Shown here one piece after another: positions 17,135 through 26,039 of a stretch of 45,666 nucleotides of DNA. The notes beneath the pieces were generated by a model. The model made no database searches. It had not been told where the DNA came from and saw nothing but the letters and a program-made list of their open reading frames with translations. The stretch is from an uncultured Curvibacter sp. (GTDB taxonomy: Bacteria; Pseudomonadota; Gammaproteobacteria; Burkholderiales; Burkholderiaceae_C): NCBI GenBank assembly GCA_903828535.1, contig CAIKMN010000018.1:1-45666 (forward strand), in the 5' to 3' direction. The translations under genes and the position numbers were made by a program. Positions within the stretch are counted from its first letter, which is position 1; each line of letters opens with the position of its first letter.

Positions 17135-18586
17135 TCATTTTGATGGTCGGGTGGATACGGCTTTTATGCTGATTCGCTTTTTCCGTTCGTCCTGTAATTT
17201 CCACCGATTCAAAAACGCCCTAAACGTAGGATCACTGGCTCTGACGGTTTTCAAGTCCACGGCATAACTGACCGTGTTCAAGGTGTCGCGCAGTTCTGCC
17301 AAGCCCATGCCGTGCGTGTACACCTGAAAATGAATGTTCTGAACCTGTACGCCTTCATGCCCTGTGATCTGCATGGCGTGGGCGGGATTGGCTTTGGCAC
17401 GGTGTAACCCTGTGATGAGGGTGGATCGTGTGCTGTGAAACACTTTGAAGCGGTCTTGGATGCCTAGCTTGTCCAGCCATAGCGCAAACTGACGGGCGGC
17501 GTTTTTACCGTAACCGTTGTTGCCGTCCACCGTGTGCGGGAATAGCCGCTCTGCCCCTATACCCCTGACGTATTCCACGTAATCCCAAAAACCAAGGTCT
17601 AGCAGGGTTTGATGCATGGGCACGGTTCGCCCTACTTTGCTGGTCTTAGTGTCGGTGATTTCCATCGCGTGAACGCCGTCAATGATGCGCACGTTTTGGA
17701 TAGGTAAGCCTGCAATTTCGTTGAGCCGTGCGCCTGAGTACAGGGCAACAATGGGTATCCAGTAATGATCGGGTTTGGGCATTGCGCCCGTGTAGCCCAT
17801 GCCGTAAATCGCTTTGAGTTCGGTGTCCTCGAACGATTTCCAATGCTCTTGTTTCTTTTTTAGCTTGCCCTTGGTGCTAATCAGCAAGCCGTCAACGGGG
17901 CTTTGTTGGTGCTGGCTGTGCCCGTTGCCAATACACCAGTTAAAAAAATCGTTCAGGTAGCCAAGGCGTTTATTGATGCGGCTCGCGCCTGCGCCTTTGT
18001 TCATCTCGTGATTTTTCCATTGCACCAGCGTGGGCTTGTCGTACAGGTTGACTTCCAAGTCCCCCAGCAAGCCCTTGAACTCCTCAAACAAAAGCCCTTT
18101 TTCGTAAATCGTGCGCTTGGCGTTGTCGTGCTGCTTTTCGCGGATATACCCTGCACATGCTTCGCTGAGAGGGCTGGAACGGGCTAGAAGGCGTTTTGGG
18201 GCTACGGTGAGGGGTTGGGTAGCCCTACCCATGTTCATCGCCTGTTGCAGAGGCGGATTCACCCCGTGAATCGCTTTGTAGGCTTCGATGGCTTTCATCA
18301 TGCGATCAAAGTCTTCGGGGCTGTCCGATTTCATGATGCCTCGCGACAAGTCCAGTTCAAACTTGTGCGCGATCTCGTCAAGGCTAGGGAGTGTGGGCTT
18401 TTCGTTCATGGCGCGTTTTCGTTCAAGTGCTTCGTTGAACTGTAACGCCAGCAAACGGGCAACCGTGGGGCTGCGTGTGCCTAGGCTGTGCAGCGTCTCG
18501 CGCCGCTTGCCTGTGGGGTCTTGCCAGATGACACGGAGAGAAAAAACGCCGTGTCGGTTTTGCTTCAACCTCGGAACTCGGATCAT
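17135..18586 (-). CDS. int: Tyrosine-type site-specific integrase
   Basis: A 483-residue integrase. The N-terminal part has an arm-binding-like start (VPRLKQNRHGVFSLRVIWQDPTGKRRETLHSLGTRS), a core-binding SAM-like domain is at about 140-225, and the catalytic domain follows. Catalytic residues are visible: Arg in YSGARLNEIAGL (about 287), Lys in DTKTSKVGRTVP, His-x-x-Arg in FHSTRSTL (about 384-387), His in ITGHEG (about 409), and Tyr in FQVYTHGMG (about 423). It ends 77 bp from the tRNA-His att site, as usual for tRNA-targeting elements. The paired GTGGGAACCC sites abut its start codon, so it may repress itself. Confidence 0.93.
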   Translation of the reverse strand: MIRVPRLKQNRHGVFSLRVIWQDPTGKRRETLHSLGTRSPTVARLLALQFNEALERKRAMNEKPTLPSLDEIAHKFELDLSRGIMKSDSPEDFDRMMKAIEAYKAIHGVNPPLQQAMNMGRATQPLTVAPKRLLARSSPLSEACAGYIREKQHDNAKRTIYEKGLLFEEFKGLLGDLEVNLYDKPTLVQWKNHEMNKGAGASRINKRLGYLNDFFNWCIGNGHSQHQQSPVDGLLISTKGKLKKKQEHWKSFEDTELKAIYGMGYTGAMPKPDHYWIPIVALYSGARLNEIAGLPIQNVRIIDGVHAMEITDTKTSKVGRTVPMHQTLLDLGFWDYVEYVRGIGAERLFPHTVDGNNGYGKNAARQFALWLDKLGIQDRFKVFHSTRSTLITGLHRAKANPAHAMQITGHEGVQVQNIHFQVYTHGMGLAELRDTLNTVSYAVDLKTVRASDPTFRAFLNRWKLQDERKKRISIKAVSTRPSK

Positions 18587-18609
18587 GTGGGAACCCTAAG
18601 TGGGAACCT
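18587..18609 (+). repeat. Right paired arm-type sites, next to the int start
   Basis: GTGGGAACCC at 18587 and GTGGGAACCT at 18600, spacing 13 bp, exactly as at the left end. They touch the integrase ATG (18584-18586), so occupancy would also affect int expression. Confidence 0.65.
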
Positions 18610-18662
18610 GTCGCGAGTTTTTTGGCTGGAAAACCGTTCAAATTCAAGACCTTAGAAAAGGT

Positions 18663-18679
18663 TGGGGTGGCTGATGGGG
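18663..18679 (+). repeat. Right att repeat inside tRNA-His
   Basis: Second copy of the 17-bp repeat. It covers the encoded CCA, discriminator base, 3' acceptor strand and adjacent bases of tRNA-His, so integration leaves a complete tRNA. Confidence 0.85.
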
Positions 18680-18739
18680 CTCGAACCCACGACAACAGGA
18701 ATCACAATCCTGGACTCTACCAACTGAGCTACAGCCACC
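18663..18739 (-). tRNA. tRNA-His (GTG anticodon), integration target
   Basis: Read on the minus strand: an extra 5' G, acceptor GTGGCTG pairing with CAGCCAC, D-loop AGCTCAGTTGGTAGAG, anticodon loop TTGTGAT with GTG, T-loop GGGTTCGAGCCCC, and encoded CCA. The G-1/C73 pair is the histidine identity element. Its terminator is now displaced to 13792-13821. Confidence 0.95.
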
Positions 18740-18801
18740 GTAGAGGTAAAATTATAAACTAATTTTCGCTAAAAGCCGGCCACCTCTCGACGAACCTGGC
18801 C

Positions 18802-20748
18802 TCAATTCGGTTGGGCCTTGGCATCCTTCGCCGCTGGTTTAGGCACCTTGATTTGGGTCTTGAATTCGGTCTTCAAGAAATCATAGTAGGCCGTGGTTTC
18901 GGCGGCCGCCAAAGCTTGGGTGTATTGCTTTTGTTCTTGCGTGGCACGTTCAGCAGGCACGTCAGTGCGGGGGACGACCTTGTTGACTTTGACCACCGCG
19001 TAACCACGCGAGCCCAGATCCACACCGACCAACTCAGGGGTTTGGGGCAAGCCGCTGGCCTTGGCCAGCAAGGCCGCGTCGACCACTTTCGGGTCCAGCT
19101 TTTGGGGGTTGTCTCGGGACACGGTCGATGGGGACGACAAATGGGCAGATTCAGGCTTGGACTTCCATTCCGCCAGTTTATCGGCGCCGTCTTTACGGGC
19201 TGCATTGGCGGCCAGTTCTGACCAAACCGCACTGCGCACTTTGGCTTTGACGTCATCCAGCGGCAGGGTTCGAGCAGACTGGTATGACACGATGCGAGCC
19301 GACACCAATTGGTTGGGGGCCAACTCAACCGCTTCGGTGTTTCGTTTCTTGGCCACCGAGTCAGCACTGAACAACGCGTTCAACAATTTGGGGTTGCTCA
19401 AGGGCGATGCCGCCAAGGCTGCAGCAGATTCGCGGCTGATGTCTTTGGCCGTTTGCACCGTCAGCTTGTAACGCTCAACAACCGCCTTGAAGTTCTCAGA
19501 TTCTTCGTAAACGGAGTTGGTGAAACCTTCGGCCATTTCAGCGAATTTTTTGGTTGCTTGCTGTTGTTTGAGGTCTTTTTCAATGGCAACTCGTTGCGAT
19601 TCAAAAGGCGGGACCACGGGTGCCTTGATGTCGGTGACCAAGATAATGTGGTAGCCGAAATCGGACGCGACCAAGTCGCTGATTTCACCTTTTTTCAAGC
19701 TGAATGCTGCGTCTTCAAAAGGCTTGACCATGGCGCCGCGGCCAAAGTAGTCAAGGTCGCCGCCTTTGGCAGCTGAGCCGGGGTCTTGCGAATTTTTACG
19801 CGCCACATCCGCAAAGCTGGCAGGGTTCTTTTTAACTTGAGCCAACAAAGCGGTGGCTTCAGCCTTCACCTTTTCGCGCTCAGCGGGTGTGGCGTTGGTT
19901 GAAACCGTCAACAAAATATGGCTCGCTCGGCGTTCTTCTTTGGAAGCGTAGCGGTTTTGGTTTTGGTCGTAGTAAGACTTCAAATCGGCTTCATTCAACT
20001 GAATGGTTTTTTGGACGCTGTCCAAGTCGAGCACGACGTATTCAACATCGGCTTTTTCAGGTTGCTGAAACAGCGCAGCGTGCGCGGGGTCTTTGTAATA
20101 GGCTTCTAAATCGGCCTCAGTGGGGCTGACTCGGCCCATGTAATCTTGGGGGGGAAAGACAGCGAACTGGACTTCACGTTGTTGGAAAAAAGCGTTCAAA
20201 GACAAATCTGAAATCGCTCGGGTCGAAAAAGCGCTTTGGTTCACGCCGGCCAGAACTTGTTGGCTGGAGAGGTCTTTGCGAACTTCAATTTCAAAGCCGG
20301 CGGGGGTCAAACCCTGGGCGGCCAACAATTGGCGATACGCCTCCATGTCCAAGGTGCCGTCGGGCTTGCGCAATTGGGCCAAAGCGGGAATTTCCAACAA
20401 GGTGCGGGCCAATTTGGCGTCGGGTGTGGTGAAGTGCTTGCTCTTGGCCGCGGCAAGCAACACTTGTTCACGCACCATGCGCTCCAGAATGGCGTAGCGA
20501 ACCTCTGGGGTGTCGAGCATCTTGGGGTCGGCTTTGGGGTTTTGAGCACGCAGTCGTTGCACCTCTTTGTTGACCATGGCGTCCCATTCTGCTTGGGTAA
20601 TGGCATTGCCGTCCACTTTAGCGACGACGTCGCCTTTGTCCATGGCTTTGTTGTAGCCGCTGATACCGAACATCACAAACGACGGGATGATCAAAACAAA
20701 CAAGGCCGCCATGACCCATTTGGAATGCGTACGAATGAACTCAAACAT
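18802..20748 (-). CDS. ppiD: Periplasmic folding chaperone/peptidyl-prolyl isomerase PpiD
   Basis: Inner-membrane-anchored SurA/PpiD-type chaperone acting on newly exported proteins, 648 residues from the ATG at 20748. A single N-terminal membrane anchor (MFEFIRTHSKWVMAALFVLIIPSFVMFGI) is followed by the SurA-like N-domain (AITQAEWDAMVNKEVQR onward), a parvulin domain (RRASHILLTVSTNATPAEREK through DFGYHIILVTDIK, about residues 273-375) and a C-terminal chaperone half. The length and order are standard. It is often beside tRNA-His in Burkholderiales. Confidence 0.94.
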   Translation of the reverse strand: MFEFIRTHSKWVMAALFVLIIPSFVMFGISGYNKAMDKGDVVAKVDGNAITQAEWDAMVNKEVQRLRAQNPKADPKMLDTPEVRYAILERMVREQVLLAAAKSKHFTTPDAKLARTLLEIPALAQLRKPDGTLDMEAYRQLLAAQGLTPAGFEIEVRKDLSSQQVLAGVNQSAFSTRAISDLSLNAFFQQREVQFAVFPPQDYMGRVSPTEADLEAYYKDPAHAALFQQPEKADVEYVVLDLDSVQKTIQLNEADLKSYYDQNQNRYASKEERRASHILLTVSTNATPAEREKVKAEATALLAQVKKNPASFADVARKNSQDPGSAAKGGDLDYFGRGAMVKPFEDAAFSLKKGEISDLVASDFGYHIILVTDIKAPVVPPFESQRVAIEKDLKQQQATKKFAEMAEGFTNSVYEESENFKAVVERYKLTVQTAKDISRESAAALAASPLSNPKLLNALFSADSVAKKRNTEAVELAPNQLVSARIVSYQSARTLPLDDVKAKVRSAVWSELAANAARKDGADKLAEWKSKPESAHLSSPSTVSRDNPQKLDPKVVDAALLAKASGLPQTPELVGVDLGSRGYAVVKVNKVVPRTDVPAERATQEQKQYTQALAAAETTAYYDFLKTEFKTQIKVPKPAAKDAKAQPN

Positions 20749-20826
20749 GACCAAGATTCCCCGGAGGACCTAAAAACAAAGGCCGACCCTTTTTTAGAGA
20801 GCTGGCCTTTGGATTGTTTGAAAAAA

Positions 20827-20903
20827 TGGTCGGCGTGGCGGGATTCGAACTCGCGACCCCTTGCACCCCATGCAAGTGCGCTACCAGGCTGCGCTACACG
20901 CCG
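20827..20903 (-). tRNA. tRNA-Pro (GGG anticodon)
   Basis: Minus strand: acceptor CGGCGTG pairs with CACGCCG, discriminator A, encoded CCA; D-arm GCGCAGCCTGGTAGCGC; anticodon stem-loop CTTGC-ATGGGGT-GCAAG; T-arm GCGAG-TTCGAAT-CCCGC. One T-stem pair is an A-C mismatch. It is downstream of the MerR-type gene. Confidence 0.93.
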
Positions 20904-20935
20904 ACAAGCCTTCAATTATAGCCAGAAAACGAGGC

Positions 20936-21355
20936 CTAAATAGAAAGCTGATCAAAAAGGAGATGCCTAATTTCAGACAACTCTTTGCGAATGTCTTCGA
21001 TGTGCAGCAAGGGTCCCTTTTGGGTTGGATCAGACAACTCAATGGGCTCGAAGATGACCGTTGCCGCTGCGTGAGGCGCGCCCTCCTGCAGCTGGTTTCG
21101 CGCGCCGCTGATGGTGAAACCTTGGTCGTAGAGCAATTCACGAATGCGGCGAATCATCAGCACTTCATGGTGCTGGTAATAGCGGCGATTGCCGCGGCGC
21201 TTCATGGGGCGCAGCTGCGTGAACTCTTGTTCCCAATAACGCAGCACATGGGGCTTGACGCCGCACAAATCGCCCACTTCACCAATGGTGAAATAGCGCT
21301 TGGCCGGAATGGCGGGCAAGCCGGGTTCATTGGATTGAAGAGACTCTGATGCCAT
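20936..21355 (-). CDS. MerR-family transcriptional regulator
   Basis: A 139-residue protein with an N-terminal MerR winged helix (RYFTIGEVGDLCGVKPHVLRYWEQEFTQLRPMKRRGNRRYYQHHEVLMIRRIRELLYDQGFTISGARNQL, residues about 20-90). The rest is a short tail without a recognisable effector domain or metal-binding cysteine pattern. This is the conserved gene found after ihfA in many Proteobacteria; its target is unknown. It starts 7 nt after ihfA. Confidence 0.92.
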   Translation of the reverse strand: MASESLQSNEPGLPAIPAKRYFTIGEVGDLCGVKPHVLRYWEQEFTQLRPMKRRGNRRYYQHHEVLMIRRIRELLYDQGFTISGARNQLQEGAPHAAATVIFEPIELSDPTQKGPLLHIEDIRKELSEIRHLLFDQLSI

Positions 21356-21362
21356 GGCTCAA

Positions 21363-21701
21363 TCAGTCGGCAGTGCCTTGAATTTGTTCTTTGAGTTTTT
21401 GGCTGGCGTGAAACGTCACGACACGTCGCGCCCCAATTGGAATCAACTCGCCGGTGCGCGGGTTGCGGCCGGGCCGTGGTGCTTTGGTGCGAATTTGAAA
21501 GTTGCCAAAACCTGAAATTTTGACGTCCTCACCTTGCACCAAACGTTCAATAGCGAGGTCAAAAAAAGCGTCCACCATGTCCTTGGATTCGCGCTTGTTC
21601 AAGCCAATTTGCTCGAACAGCATGTCTGCCAATTGGGCTTTGGTTAGCGCTGGGGTTTCCAGATCGTCAACCGCCAATTGAATTTCGAAATCATCCGCCA
21701 T
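21363..21701 (-). CDS. ihfA: Integration host factor subunit alpha
   Basis: DNA-bending nucleoid protein, 112 residues, normal with a short N-terminal extension. Motifs are [81 protein letters not shown], which includes the DNA-intercalating GRNPRTGE arm. It starts 4 nt after pheT, as in the E. coli pheST-himA operon. IHF also often assists tyrosine integrases. Confidence 0.97.
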   Translation of the reverse strand: MADDFEIQLAVDDLETPALTKAQLADMLFEQIGLNKRESKDMVDAFFDLAIERLVQGEDVKISGFGNFQIRTKAPRPGRNPRTGELIPIGARRVVTFHASQKLKEQIQGTAD

Positions 21702-21705
21702 GGTT

Positions 21706-24198
21706 TTATGCTCGCAAACGCGCGCCGGTGCGCTCGGCCAAGTGTTTTATCACAGCTTGGACCACGGAATCAATCTGTTCGTCGGTCAACGTGGCGTCTT
21801 CACTCTGGAGAGAGAGGCGAACGGCGAAACTTTTCTCGGCCGTGTTGACGGGTCGATACACATCAAACAAGGTGACGTCACGCAGCAAGCCTTGGTGCGG
21901 TGCCTCCAAAATGGCCGCTTCAACCAAGGCGTAAGGCACGGCTTCACCCACCACCAAGGCCAAGTCACGGCTCACCGGTTGCAAACGCGAAACCGACTGG
22001 AAGGCCGCTACGCGGCGCGCCAATACGGCGTCCAATGCCAATTCAAACAAAATCGGCGACGAAGAAAAACCCCATTGCTGACGCCATTTGGGATGCAATT
22101 CACCCACGACGCCAATCGCAAAACCGTTCAATTTGATTTCAGCAGTTCGGCCTGGGTGCAAGGCCGGGTGTGTCGCGGGCACAAATGTCAACGGTCCCTT
22201 ACCGTGCGTCGACAACAAATTTTCAAGTTCGCCCTTGACGTCGAAAAAGTCAACCCCCGTTTCCTTGCCCGTCCACTGCAAGGGTGCGCGGGGCCCAAAA
22301 GCCAAACCCGCCAAGCGCATGGGCTGGTGGAAGCCGGCGACGGTGGTCAAGGAATCTTGCACCTTGTCGTCTCGCAAGAAAACACGACCCAATTCAAAGA
22401 CCCGAACCCGAGCCGCTTTGCGGTCGGTGTTGAACTTCAACACTTGCAACAAAGAGCCCATCAACGACGAGCGCATCACGCTCATTTGGCTGGCGATGGG
22501 GTTCAACAGTTGGATCGGATTTGGGTTGCCCGCCAACTCGTGTTCCCAAGCGGCCTCGACGAAACTGAAGTTGATGGTTTCTTGGTAACCCAAAGCCGCC
22601 AAAGCACGGCGCACGGCGAAAGGACTGCGTGTATTTTCTGCAGGCAGTTTGGGCGAGATGGGCGCCAAGGGTTTGGTGGTGGGCAGGTTTTCAAAACCCA
22701 CTAATCGCACCACTTCTTCAATCAAATCTTCTTCAAGGGTGATGTCAAAACGGTAACTGGGCGGCGTCACCATCAAAGTGCCAACCTCCAAGCCTTCTGC
22801 GCCAGCGGTTGAGCCTTGACCGCCCTGCTCTACCTTCAAGCCAAGACGTTGCAGCGCCTGCACGCACTGCGCTTCAGACACCGGCATGCCAATGATTTTG
22901 GCCGCACGCGCCACACGCAATGGCACGGCTTGAGCCACCGGTCTGTTGGGCTGCACATCGGTGATGGGGCCCGCCTCGCCGCCGCAAATGTCTTGCACCA
23001 ACTGGGTGATTCGCTCAATGATTTGAACGGTCGGTGCGGGATCGACACCGCGCTCAAAACGGTGCCCCGCATCGGTCGCGAAATTGAATCGACGTGAGCG
23101 CCCAGCGATCGCTTTGGGCCACCAAAAGGCCGCTTCAATGTAGATGTTTTGGGTGCCATCGGACACCGCAGTGGCGTCCCCGCCCATGATGCCCGCAAGC
23201 GATTCAACCGCTTTCGAATCGGCAATCACGCCAACGGTTTCATCGAGCGTGATGGTGTTGCCATTCAAGAGCTTCAGCGTTTCACCCGCACGGGCCCAAC
23301 GAACCTCCAATCCGGCGTCTGAACCACTCAAGCCACCCTGAATTTTATCGAGGTCAAAAATATGGGTGGGTTGGCCCGACTCAAACATCACGTAATTTGA
23401 AATGTCCACCAAGGGCGTCACAGAGCGCTGACCGCAACGCGCCAAGCGATCCACCATCCATTGAGGCGTTTTGGCTTTGGGATTCACGCCGCGCACAATG
23501 CGGCCTGAAAAACGGCCGCACAAATCAGGCGCGCTGACCTTCACGGGCAACACGTCGTTGTGCCCCGTTGTCACGGCCGCAGTCTGTAAAGGCGTTAAAG
23601 GCATCAAGGGCGTGCCAGTCAAGGCCGATAACTCCCTCGCCACGCCATAAACACTCAAGCAATGCGCCAAATTGGGCGTGAGCTTCAGCGTGAACAAGGT
23701 GTCGTCCAGGTTCAAAAAATCGCGGATGTTTTGACCCAACGGGGCGTCCAATGGCAACTCCATCAAACCACCGTGGTCTTCAGAAAGTTTCAATTCACGC
23801 GCTGAGCACAACATGCCTTCGCTTTCAACGCCGCGCAATTTACCCAGTTTGATTTTGAAGGGCTGCCCATCGTCTCCCGGTGGCAACTCGGCGCCGACCA
23901 AGGCGCAAGGAATGCGAATGCCCACACGGGCGTTGGGCGCGCCGCACACAATGTTCAACAGTTGAGGCTGACCCGCAGCGTCAGTCTGACCCACGTCGAC
24001 TTGGCAGACCCGCAAGCGATCGGCATTGGGGTGCTGCACCGCTTCTTTGATTTCGCCCACCACGATGTGGCTGAAAGGCGGGGCGACGGGTTGCAGTTCT
24101 TCCACCTCCAGACCGGCCATGGTCAAGGTGTCTGCCAACTGCTGGGTGGTCAAGGGGGGGGTGCAAAACTGGCGCAACCAAGATTCTGGGAATTGCAT
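21706..24198 (-). CDS. pheT: Phenylalanine-tRNA ligase beta subunit
   Basis: Beta subunit of the alpha2-beta2 enzyme, 830 residues (usual about 800). It has the N-terminal [11 protein letters not shown], the EMAP-like tRNA-binding domain ([19 protein letters not shown], about 38-150), B3/B4 editing domain (about 210-390), B5 domain, catalytic-like core, and C-terminal anticodon-binding FDX-ACB domain ([18 protein letters not shown] to the end). Starts 9 nt after pheS. A glycine/alanine-rich insert around [22 protein letters not shown] explains the extra length. Confidence 0.97.
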   Translation of the reverse strand: MQFPESWLRQFCTPPLTTQQLADTLTMAGLEVEELQPVAPPFSHIVVGEIKEAVQHPNADRLRVCQVDVGQTDAAGQPQLLNIVCGAPNARVGIRIPCALVGAELPPGDDGQPFKIKLGKLRGVESEGMLCSARELKLSEDHGGLMELPLDAPLGQNIRDFLNLDDTLFTLKLTPNLAHCLSVYGVARELSALTGTPLMPLTPLQTAAVTTGHNDVLPVKVSAPDLCGRFSGRIVRGVNPKAKTPQWMVDRLARCGQRSVTPLVDISNYVMFESGQPTHIFDLDKIQGGLSGSDAGLEVRWARAGETLKLLNGNTITLDETVGVIADSKAVESLAGIMGGDATAVSDGTQNIYIEAAFWWPKAIAGRSRRFNFATDAGHRFERGVDPAPTVQIIERITQLVQDICGGEAGPITDVQPNRPVAQAVPLRVARAAKIIGMPVSEAQCVQALQRLGLKVEQGGQGSTAGAEGLEVGTLMVTPPSYRFDITLEEDLIEEVVRLVGFENLPTTKPLAPISPKLPAENTRSPFAVRRALAALGYQETINFSFVEAAWEHELAGNPNPIQLLNPIASQMSVMRSSLMGSLLQVLKFNTDRKAARVRVFELGRVFLRDDKVQDSLTTVAGFHQPMRLAGLAFGPRAPLQWTGKETGVDFFDVKGELENLLSTHGKGPLTFVPATHPALHPGRTAEIKLNGFAIGVVGELHPKWRQQWGFSSSPILFELALDAVLARRVAAFQSVSRLQPVSRDLALVVGEAVPYALVEAAILEAPHQGLLRDVTLFDVYRPVNTAEKSFAVRLSLQSEDATLTDEQIDSVVQAVIKHLAERTGARLRA

Positions 24199-24207
24199 GG
24201 CTTTAAC

Positions 24208-25266
24208 TTATTGGAATTGCGACAGGAAGCGAACATCACCGTCAAAGAACATGCGCAAGTCGTTCACGCCGTAGCGCAACATGGTCAAGCGGTCGGGGCC
24301 CATGCCGAAGGCAAAGCCAATGTATTTTTCAGGGTCGAGGCCCATGTTGCGCACCACATTCGGATGCACTTGGCCCGAACCCGCCACTTCCAACCAACGG
24401 CCCGCCAAAGGGCCACTGGGGAACTGAATATCAATTTCCGCACTGGGTTCGGTGAAGGGGAAAAAGCTGGGTCGAAAGCGCAACACCAAGTCATCTGACT
24501 CAAAAAAGGTGCGGCAAAAATCGGTAAACACCACTTTCAAATCTTTGAAGCTCACATTCGCCCCAATCCACAGGCCTTCGCATTGATGGAACATGGGTGA
24601 GTGGGTCGCATCGCTGTCAACGCGGTAAGTGCGCCCAGGCGCGATGACCCTGATTTCAGGCATGGGCTCACCGGCATCCAGCAAGGCTTTGTAACGTTGC
24701 ACATGCTGTACGGCGTGGCGAATCTGCATCGGGCTGGTGTGTGTGCGCAACAAGTTGGGGGCTGCTTGGGAGCCCCCTTCCACGTAAAAGGTGTCGTGCA
24801 TCGAACGTGCGGGGTGGTCTTCGGGCGTGTTGAGGGCGGTGAAGTTGAACCAATCGGATTCGATTTCAGGACCTTGGGCCACATCAAAACCCATGCTGCC
24901 AAAAATGCCCTCGATGCGCTCGAGCGTCAAAGAAACAGGGTGCAAACCGCCCTGCCCCAAACTGCGACCGGGCAACGAAACATCCAGCGCCTCGGCCCTG
25001 AGTTGAGCCTCCAACTCGGCATCGGCCAGCGCCTGTCGGCGCGCATTCAGGGCGGCCTCAATGGCTTGCTTGGCTTGATTGATGACCGCACCGCGCGCCT
25101 TCTTTTCTTCCACAGGCAAGGCGGCCAAGCCCTTCATCAATTCGGTGATGCGGCCTGATTTTCCGAGGTACAGGGCCTTGGCATTTTCTAAATCGGCGGG
25201 GGTGGTGGCCTGGGCAAATCCATGCGCAGCGCTCTCAACCAAGGCATCCAACTCGTTCATAGACAT
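24208..25266 (-). CDS. pheS: Phenylalanine-tRNA ligase alpha subunit
   Basis: Catalytic alpha subunit, 352 residues. It has an N-terminal coiled coil, then class II motif 1 ([34 protein letters not shown]), motif 2 ([14 protein letters not shown] and [22 protein letters not shown]) and motif 3 ([18 protein letters not shown]). The Phe-binding loop [17 protein letters not shown] is present. The ATG is either 25266 or 25260. A terminator-like hairpin lies just upstream and could be an attenuator. Confidence 0.97.
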   Translation of the reverse strand: MSMNELDALVESAAHGFAQATTPADLENAKALYLGKSGRITELMKGLAALPVEEKKARGAVINQAKQAIEAALNARRQALADAELEAQLRAEALDVSLPGRSLGQGGLHPVSLTLERIEGIFGSMGFDVAQGPEIESDWFNFTALNTPEDHPARSMHDTFYVEGGSQAAPNLLRTHTSPMQIRHAVQHVQRYKALLDAGEPMPEIRVIAPGRTYRVDSDATHSPMFHQCEGLWIGANVSFKDLKVVFTDFCRTFFESDDLVLRFRPSFFPFTEPSAEIDIQFPSGPLAGRWLEVAGSGQVHPNVVRNMGLDPEKYIGFAFGMGPDRLTMLRYGVNDLRMFFDGDVRFLSQFQ

Positions 25267-25288
25267 TTATCTTTGCAGCTTCAACAAT

Positions 25289-25324
25289 GAAAAAGGGCCT
25301 TTGCTGAACTTAGCGAGGGCCCTT
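25289..25324 (-). promoter_or_regulatory. Terminator-like hairpin (possible attenuator) ahead of pheS
   Basis: Stem AAGGGCC/GGCCCTT (25318-25324 with 25293-25299), loop 18 nt, followed on the minus strand by a TTTTTC run. It sits between rplT and pheS. In E. coli pheST is attenuated. A short candidate leader frame (MPCFSEWG) precedes the hairpin but holds only one Phe codon, so simple partial termination is as likely. Confidence 0.55.
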
Positions 25325-25374
25325 GTTTCTGGACTTCAGCCCCACTCCGAAAAGCAGGGCATCACCGTGATCAA

Positions 25375-25734
25375 TCAAGCAGCCAACTTGGCCTTGACTT
25401 GTTCCACGATGCTGCCAAAAGCAGCTTTGTCGTGCACGGCCAAATCGGCCAGCATCTTGCGGTCGATTTCGATGGCGGCTTTTTTCAGGCCATTGGCAAA
25501 TTGGCTGTAAGTCAGACCCAACTCACGAGAGGCCGCATTGATACGGGCGATCCACAATTGGCGGAACACACGCTTCTTGGTACGGCGGTCGCGATAGGCA
25601 TACTGACCGGCCTTCATCACCGCCTGTTTGGCGATGCGGAAGACATTACCGCGGCGACCACGGAAACCTTTGGCCAGGGCCAATACTTTTTTATGACGGG
25701 CTCGGGCCGTCACACCACGTTTAACGCGAGGCAT
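25375..25734 (-). CDS. rplT: 50S ribosomal protein L20
   Basis: 119 residues, all conserved: [67 protein letters not shown]. Ribosome assembly protein and, in E. coli, translational repressor of its own operon. Ribosome-binding site TAGGAG is 7 nt before ATG. Confidence 0.98.
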   Translation of the reverse strand: MPRVKRGVTARARHKKVLALAKGFRGRRGNVFRIAKQAVMKAGQYAYRDRRTKKRVFRQLWIARINAASRELGLTYSQFANGLKKAAIEIDRKMLADLAVHDKAAFGSIVEQVKAKLAA

Positions 25735-25756
25735 AGTTTTCTCCTAATTCGTCCGT

Positions 25757-25960
25757 TCAGATGCCAGTGCCTGGCAGCATTTGTGCCATGTGACCCATGT
25801 TGGTCTCATGCACGCCGACAGCCCCACGCAGGTGGCGCTTGTTCTTGGTGGTCTTCTTGGTCAAGATGTGACGCTTGAAGGCTTGGCCGCGTTTAACGGT
25901 GCCACCGGGACGAACGCGAAAACGCTTTTTAGCGCTGCTCTTGGTCTTCATTTTGGGCAT
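25757..25960 (-). CDS. rpmI: 50S ribosomal protein L35
   Basis: 67 residues, beginning [20 protein letters not shown] and containing [17 protein letters not shown], the L35 hallmark. The AAAGGAG ribosome-binding site is strong. It lies in the conserved order infC-rpmI-rplT with a hairpin-forming sequence upstream. Confidence 0.97.
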   Translation of the reverse strand: MPKMKTKSSAKKRFRVRPGGTVKRGQAFKRHILTKKTTKNKRHLRGAVGVHETNMGHMAQMLPGTGI

Positions 25961-25994
25961 TTTGATGCTCCTTTAATTTGTGCTCGTGAGGCGT

Positions 25995-26011
25995 CTGTCA
26001 ACAATTGACAG
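25995..26011 (-). promoter_or_regulatory. Hairpin/-35-like element in the infC-rpmI gap
   Basis: Inverted repeat CTGTCAA-CAA-TTGACAG. On the minus strand it includes TTGACA about 17 nt before an AATTAA box, so it may be an rpmI promoter. As RNA it would form a 7-bp stem upstream of rpmI, where E. coli L20 represses translation. Both readings are open. Confidence 0.4.
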
Positions 26012-26039
26012 CCTTGATGGCCCCGAGACACTTTTTTGC

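Larger units (their letters stand above)
13838..18679. mobile_element. Integrative mobilizable element inserted in tRNA-His
   Basis: A 4.84-kb element bounded by a perfect 17-bp direct repeat (TGGGGTGGCTGATGGGG) at 13838-13854 and 18663-18679, the latter being the 3' end of tRNA-His. Inside, from left: paired arm sites, relaxase (-), a structured gap likely holding oriT, two small genes (+), an XRE remnant, a RepL-like replication gene (-), a palindrome-rich gap, a tyrosine integrase (-) and a second pair of arm sites. There is no type IV secretion gene, so transfer would need a helper. No cargo gene is recognised. The boundaries are exact by sequence; mobility is inferred. Confidence 0.85.

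Noticed and set aside
13838-18679. CRISPR array or prophage
   Set aside because: No spacer-repeat pattern and no phage structural genes; the relaxase and rep genes point to a mobilizable element.
20827-20903. tRNA-Pro pseudogene because of the T-stem A-C mismatch
   Set aside because: All other arms and the CCA are intact; a single T-stem mismatch is tolerated in functional tRNAs.
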